Source: FEB-35 sp050263095
GTDB taxonomy: Bacteria; Desulfobacterota; Deferrimicrobia; Deferrimicrobiales; Deferrimicrobiaceae
Direction of reading: 5' to 3'
Assembly (NCBI GenBank): GCA_050263095.1
Contig: JBLNEW010000069.1
Location: 31,468 to 95,467 of the forward strand
Length of the DNA: 64,000 nt
Below the pieces are notes generated by a model. That model was not told where the DNA came from. It searched no databases and saw nothing but the letters and a program-made list of their open reading frames with translations. Within the stretch, counting starts at the first letter, position 1, and every line of letters begins with the position of its first letter. A program made the position numbers and the translations under genes. Below are positions 60,715 to 64,000 of this stretch, piece after piece.

Positions 60715-60984
60715 ATGAGATCGTATTCCTTGCAACCAGGCCCGCGATCGGTGGTCCTTGTCTTGATGACTCTTCTTCTACTCGGAAGTACTGCCACGGC
60801 AGGAGGCAACGGGCTTCCGCTGCCTCGTCACCATACCCGCTGCAAGAAAATGGTCCGACTGCAGCTTCGCATCGCGGAGGCGAAAGGGAGAAAGGACAGT
60901 TCCCGCTATTATCGAAGCATCGCTCGGCAGCAGAAAACCCGAGAGACCGGCACGCCATCTTCCAAACGTACTGAAGGACGATAA
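60715..60984 (+). CDS. Small exported basic protein
   Basis: An 89-residue protein with a signal peptide (SVVLVLMTLLLLGSTATAGG) and a strongly basic mature part (RCKKMVRLQLRIAEAKGRK...YYRSIARQQKTR). It begins one base after the tadC stop and is probably the last gene of the Tad operon. No family recognised. Confidence 0.6.
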   Translation: MRSYSLQPGPRSVVLVLMTLLLLGSTATAGGNGLPLPRHHTRCKKMVRLQLRIAEAKGRKDSSRYYRSIARQQKTRETGTPSSKRTEGR

Positions 60985-61004
60985 AGAAATCAGGACTGGC
61001 CCGC

Positions 61005-61033
61005 TTGACGGAATTTATCAGTTAACCTATTAT
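61005..61033 (+). promoter_or_regulatory. Sigma-70 type promoter of the vapBC pair
   Basis: TTGACG (61005-61010), 17-base spacer, TATTAT (61028-61033). The following 35 bases are AT-rich with repeated GGTAA/TTACC-like elements (61038-61072) where an autoregulating antitoxin could bind. Confidence 0.75.
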
Positions 61034-61073
61034 GAAGGGGTATAAATATTACCTATAATAAAGAGGTAATTAC

Positions 61074-61316
61074 ATGCCCCAAACAGTGAAAAAGCTGAAC
61101 TTCATGATCCGCAATGACATAGCCAGGGAATTGGATATGCTGGTCCCACCAGGCAGACGCAGCCAGGTGGTAAACAATGCATTGGAGAAAGAGCTGGCTG
61201 TCATCAAGCGAAAGAATCTTACGGAAAAGCTGCTTTCGATTCGGGAGGAGGGACCCTCAATACCTACGAAAACGATCGTGGAAGCATTGAAAAAAGACCG
61301 CGAAAGGCGTCGATAA
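61074..61316 (+). CDS. VapB-like antitoxin
   Basis: An 80-residue basic protein. The N-terminal part KKLNFMIRNDIARELDMLVPPGRRSQVVNNALEKE has the strand-helix-helix pattern of a ribbon-helix-helix DNA-binding antitoxin. The C-terminal part is charged and would wrap the toxin. GAGG lies seven bases before the ATG. It is followed 4 bp later by a PIN-domain toxin and is probably autoregulated. Confidence 0.82.
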   Translation: MPQTVKKLNFMIRNDIARELDMLVPPGRRSQVVNNALEKELAVIKRKNLTEKLLSIREEGPSIPTKTIVEALKKDRERRR

Positions 61317-61320
61317 CATA

Positions 61321-61752
61321 ATGGGACCGGTCATCGTCCTTGACGCGTCCGTATTGCTCAAATGGGCGTTGAAAGGACCCGAGGAAAGCGATTCGTCAAA
61401 AGCCCTGGTACTCCTGGAAAACTGGGCAGCCGGTATGTTCGAGATCGCCTTGCCGAAGCTCTGGGCGTATGAAGTGGGAAACGTGCTGGGGATGAAGCAT
61501 CCTTCCCGGGCGGAAGAATTGATGGAGATCTTTATCGGCTACTCATTCGTCGAGATCGGGATCTCCCCCGAGATCTGCCGAACGACCTACTCATTGGTCC
61601 GAAAATGTCACGTCAGCTTCTATGACGCCGTTTATCATGCTGTCGCGCTTCGGAGCCAAGGCATACTGATCACCGCGGACGAATCTTACCACCGAAATGC
61701 CGCGGAATTCGGCTGCATTCAATTGCTGCGTGACTTCCGCCTCCCCGTCTGA
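61321..61752 (+). CDS. VapC-like PIN-domain toxin
   Basis: Predicted endoribonuclease of 143 residues with the four acidic PIN residues: Asp8 (VLDASVLLKW), Glu51 (LWAYEVGN), Asp102 (FYDAVYHA) and Asp120 (LITADESY). All are intact, so it is probably active. Its target (tRNA or rRNA in studied VapC proteins) cannot be inferred. It lies between the Tad operon and the kinase gene, convergent with the latter. Confidence 0.88.
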   Translation: MGPVIVLDASVLLKWALKGPEESDSSKALVLLENWAAGMFEIALPKLWAYEVGNVLGMKHPSRAEELMEIFIGYSFVEIGISPEICRTTYSLVRKCHVSFYDAVYHAVALRSQGILITADESYHRNAAEFGCIQLLRDFRLPV

Positions 61753-61765
61753 TCCGAAAATTATC

Positions 61766-63433
61766 TCAATCGGACGTTTTTTCCCCCACGAGAGATACGA
61801 TGATCTTGGGATTGGTCCCGGCATGAACGTCGATTTCCTGGACTCTCTCTACACCCAGCGGCTCGTTTACGAAGCGAAGGCGATGCGCCCCAACGGGCAG
61901 CTTCAAATTGCGGATCGGTGTGACGCCGATGTACCTGTCGCCGTCATATACCTTAGCCCACGGTATAGCCTGGATCAACTCCATGGCCCCCATCAGCCGA
62001 TCCATCTCCAGGCGGAAAGTCTGAAAACGGACAAGAACATCGGCCGGAATAGCCTTCTCGGCATATCCTTCCCTTCGGAAAATTATTTTTCTACCTGCCC
62101 AGGGAGCGACATCCATGCTTACGGGCGTTTTACCCAGGGGAGTCCCGTCGTCCAGTTGTACCGCGACTCCGACGGGGTCCGTTTCGATTCGCACTGCCTT
62201 CGGTAGCGTCTCTCCTGCTACGACCGATGCTGTCTTCCCGGACGATCCGGTTCTACTCTCGGGTGAGGAGGATAACGCTCCGGTCTCTTTCTCCAGAGGC
62301 ACGGAAACCGAGGTTGCAGGTGGCTCCAGGGGATTGTCCACGGACGGTGAAGGCGTAGGAGCCGGGGAAGATGTGGTAGGTCCCGCTTTCTTCCAAACAG
62401 CCCATCCACCGATAGATAGCACGGCCAATGCGGCGAGAGCGCCTGCTTTCACGAACTGCCTGCCTCGAATCCCGTATCCTTCCCTTCTCTCCCTGAGAAC
62501 ATTCGGTCCACTACCGGAAAATTGGGAGGCGACAACCGTGTCTTCCTCCTCCAGGCTCCCTGGAAACAGGGTGTTCCAGAAGGATTCCAATTCCGCCCGC
62601 CCGGCTGAAAACGGTACCGCCGAGCACACGGCCCGGGAAAACTCGTCCGCATTCGTGTAACGTCCCTCCCGTGAGGGTGACAGTCCCTTGCGCACGACGA
62701 CTGCGGCCGCATCGGGCAGGCCTTCCAGGTCCGGCGGTTGAACATCGTACCGAAGAAGGCGCTGCACCGTCTTCTCGGAAGAGCCCTCGTCAATCAATCG
62801 CCGGAGGAGCAAGATCTCCGCGGAAACGATTGCGGCGGCGAACAGGTCCGAGCCTTCGTTTATCTCCTCACCCCGCGCGTGCTCGGGCGACATGTACGCG
62901 AACTTACCTTCCCATCCCGTTTTGTCTTCCTCGTTGCGCAAAACGCCGCGGGCGATCCCGAAATCGGTGATTTTGACGATCCCGCCGCGGGAGAGAAGTA
63001 CATTGGAAGGGCTTATATCCCGGTGAACGATTCCACGGGAATGAAGGTGCCCGATCCCCGCCAGTACTCCCTCCATCCAGAATCGCCACACCGGCAGCGG
63101 AATGCATGCGTTGCACAGCCGCGCCTGCGAGATAGTCTGCGCCAGATTCCATCCGTCGATATACTCCATTGCCAGGAAATGGGAATCTCCGGCTTTCCCG
63201 AAGTCGAAAACCTGTACCAGGTTGGGATGGACAAGCGACGCTGCGATGCGGGCTTCCCGTATGAAAAGTTCCCGGAATCGACGGTCGCCGGATAGCCTTG
63301 GGTGGATGACCTTTACCGCGACCTTCTTTACGAATCCCTCTTCGCCCGTCAGCCGGCACAGGTAGACCTCGGCCATTCCCCCCGACGCGATCCTGCGCAG
63401 GACCGCGTATTTCCCGATTCGCTCCGGCATCAT
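61766..63433 (-). CDS. Membrane Ser/Thr protein kinase with C-terminal PEGA domains
   Basis: A 555-residue Hanks-type kinase: Gly loop ASGGMAEVYL (16-25), Lys41 (KKVAVKVIHP), catalytic HRDISPSNVLL (His137), DFG at 157-159, and the APE-region FAYMSPEHARG. A hydrophobic helix near 330-350 (AGALAALAVLSIGGWAVW) separates the cytoplasmic kinase from a Pro/Ser linker and PEGA-type extracytoplasmic repeats (VRIETDPVGVAVQLDDGTPLGKTPVSM and IPWAKVYDGDRYIGVTPIRNLKLP). It could phosphorylate the ligand of the FHA-type activator upstream of the Tad operon. It follows the NtrC-type gene by 24 bp. Confidence 0.92.
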   Translation of the reverse strand: MMPERIGKYAVLRRIASGGMAEVYLCRLTGEEGFVKKVAVKVIHPRLSGDRRFRELFIREARIAASLVHPNLVQVFDFGKAGDSHFLAMEYIDGWNLAQTISQARLCNACIPLPVWRFWMEGVLAGIGHLHSRGIVHRDISPSNVLLSRGGIVKITDFGIARGVLRNEEDKTGWEGKFAYMSPEHARGEEINEGSDLFAAAIVSAEILLLRRLIDEGSSEKTVQRLLRYDVQPPDLEGLPDAAAVVVRKGLSPSREGRYTNADEFSRAVCSAVPFSAGRAELESFWNTLFPGSLEEEDTVVASQFSGSGPNVLRERREGYGIRGRQFVKAGALAALAVLSIGGWAVWKKAGPTTSSPAPTPSPSVDNPLEPPATSVSVPLEKETGALSSSPESRTGSSGKTASVVAGETLPKAVRIETDPVGVAVQLDDGTPLGKTPVSMDVAPWAGRKIIFRREGYAEKAIPADVLVRFQTFRLEMDRLMGAMELIQAIPWAKVYDGDRYIGVTPIRNLKLPVGAHRLRFVNEPLGVERVQEIDVHAGTNPKIIVSLVGEKTSD

Positions 63434-63457
63434 GGGATTTCGCTTCGCCCGGATCCC

Positions 63458-64000
63458 TTACCGCCTGCCGCTGTCCGCGGCTATTCCCAGCTGCTTCATC
63501 TTCCTGTGGATGCTGGTGCGGTCAAGGCCCAGCTTCTCGGCTGTGCGGCTTATGTTGAAGTCGTTTTCGCGCAGCTTTCTTTCGAGATATGCCTTCTCGA
63601 AGGCCAATGTCGCCTCCCGGAAGCTCTCCTCTCCGAGCGCCTGCGCCAGGGGCGGCTCCGCGGCGGGGAGGTCCGTCGCCAGCACGCGCCGCACCGTTTC
63701 CTCTTCTATTGTCTGCCCCATCGAAAGGATTACGAGCCGCTCCACCACGTTGCGCAGCTCCCTGACGTTGCCCGGCCAGGGATGCGCCAGCATCCGCTGC
63801 ATGGCATCGGACGCGAACTTCTTCGTTTCCTTTCCCTGCTCTCCGCAGATCTCCTCGATGAAATGTCCCGCTATCGCGGGAATGTCCTCCTTGCGGTCCC
63901 GAAGCGCCGGGACGAATACGGGGAAGACGTTCAGGCGAAAGAAGAGGTCCTCCCGGAAACGGCCCGCGGCGACTTCCTTCGGAAGGTTCCTGTTGGAAGC
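63458..64000 (-). CDS. Sigma-54 activator, C-terminal part (cut by window end)
   Basis: Codons for 180 residues are visible; the 5' part lies beyond base 64000. The frame reads ASNRNLPKEVAAGRFREDLF, then FPVFVPALRDRKEDIPAIAG and HPWPGNVRELRNVVERLVIL. This is the end of the AAA+ domain. A Fis-type HTH ends the protein (NISRTAEKLGLDRTSIHRKM). Apparent starts inside the window are internal. The type of N-terminal domain (receiver or FHA) cannot be seen. Confidence 0.92.
   Translation of the reverse strand, partial: ASNRNLPKEVAAGRFREDLFFRLNVFPVFVPALRDRKEDIPAIAGHFIEEICGEQGKETKKFASDAMQRMLAHPWPGNVRELRNVVERLVILSMGQTIEEETVRRVLATDLPAAEPPLAQALGEESFREATLAFEKAYLERKLRENDFNISRTAEKLGLDRTSIHRKMKQLGIAADSGRR

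Noticed and set aside
61054..61059. TATAAT as the -10 element of the vapBC pair
   Set aside because: No matching -35 at 16-18 bases upstream. TTGACG-17-TATTAT at 61005-61033 is better, and the TATAAT probably lies in the operator or leader.

Overview
The window looks like chromosomal DNA from a GC-rich, Gram-negative bacterium of the deltaproteobacterial type (Desulfuromonadales/Geobacter-like or a related uncultured lineage). This is inferred from gene content: a fab-rib-nusB housekeeping operon, a type II secretion system, three sigma-54 activators, a c-heme sensor kinase, a PEP-CTERM protein, a Tad pilus locus and AmrB/Memo. No 16S rRNA gene or other species marker is present.

Layout. (1) 1-13.6 kb, minus strand: one tightly packed housekeeping operon, read from a good sigma-70 promoter at 13614-13642: yceD, rpmF, plsX, fabH, fabD, fabG, acpP, fabF, rpiB, glyA, dCMP deaminase, nrdR, ribD, ribE, ribBA, ribH, nusB, leuS (cut by the window edge). 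It covers fatty-acid initiation and elongation, C1/nucleotide metabolism and riboflavin synthesis. (2) 13.7-17.9 kb, plus strand: an AmrB/Memo-family gene, gltX, glnS, then tRNA-Gln(CTG) and tRNA-Glu(CTC), so both synthetases sit beside their tRNAs. The 3' end of tRNA-Glu is duplicated about 370 bp downstream around a mosaic insert that separates the tRNA from its terminator. (3) 18.2-26.1 kb, an AT-richer accessory stretch: a PEP-CTERM surface protein with its own sigma-54 promoter, a gene-poor gap, an acyltransferase, a large HYDIN-like/VWA lipoprotein, a PAP2 phosphatase and small proteins.

(4) 26.3-34.5 kb, minus strand, is the most unusual region. It holds a redox module made of a 26-residue membrane microprotein, three GcvH-fold proteins that all lack lysine at the lipoyl site, a Tat-exported four-cluster ferredoxin (HybA-like) and an NrfD/HybB-type membrane subunit. 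A textbook -24/-12 promoter precedes it, with two dyads upstream. Next to it is a regulatory operon: a sensor kinase with two c-heme-like motifs, an archaemetzincin protease (apparently frameshifted near its start) and an NtrC-type regulator.

(5) 34.7-51.2 kb, plus strand: a nearly complete type II secretion operon (gspC-D-E-F-G-H-I-J-K, N, L, M). A secreted protein gene sits inside it, and a lipoprotein plus subtilisin-like protease follow. The secreted protein and the protease share a Cys-hydrophobic-Arg C-terminal tail suggestive of a surface-sorting signal. (6) 51.1-61.0 kb: a PAS protein, then an FHA-type sigma-54 activator directly upstream of a sigma-54 promoter and a Tad/Flp pilus operon (flp, TadE-like pseudopilins, TadG-like, cpaB, cpaC, cpaF, tadB, tadC). 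(7) 61.0-64.0 kb: a VapBC-type toxin-antitoxin pair with its own promoter, then a PEGA-domain Ser/Thr kinase and the C-terminal end of another NtrC-type activator on the minus strand.

The second half of the window is therefore dominated by envelope functions under sigma-54 control. Three candidate -24/-12 promoters and three sigma-54 activators lie within 46 kb.
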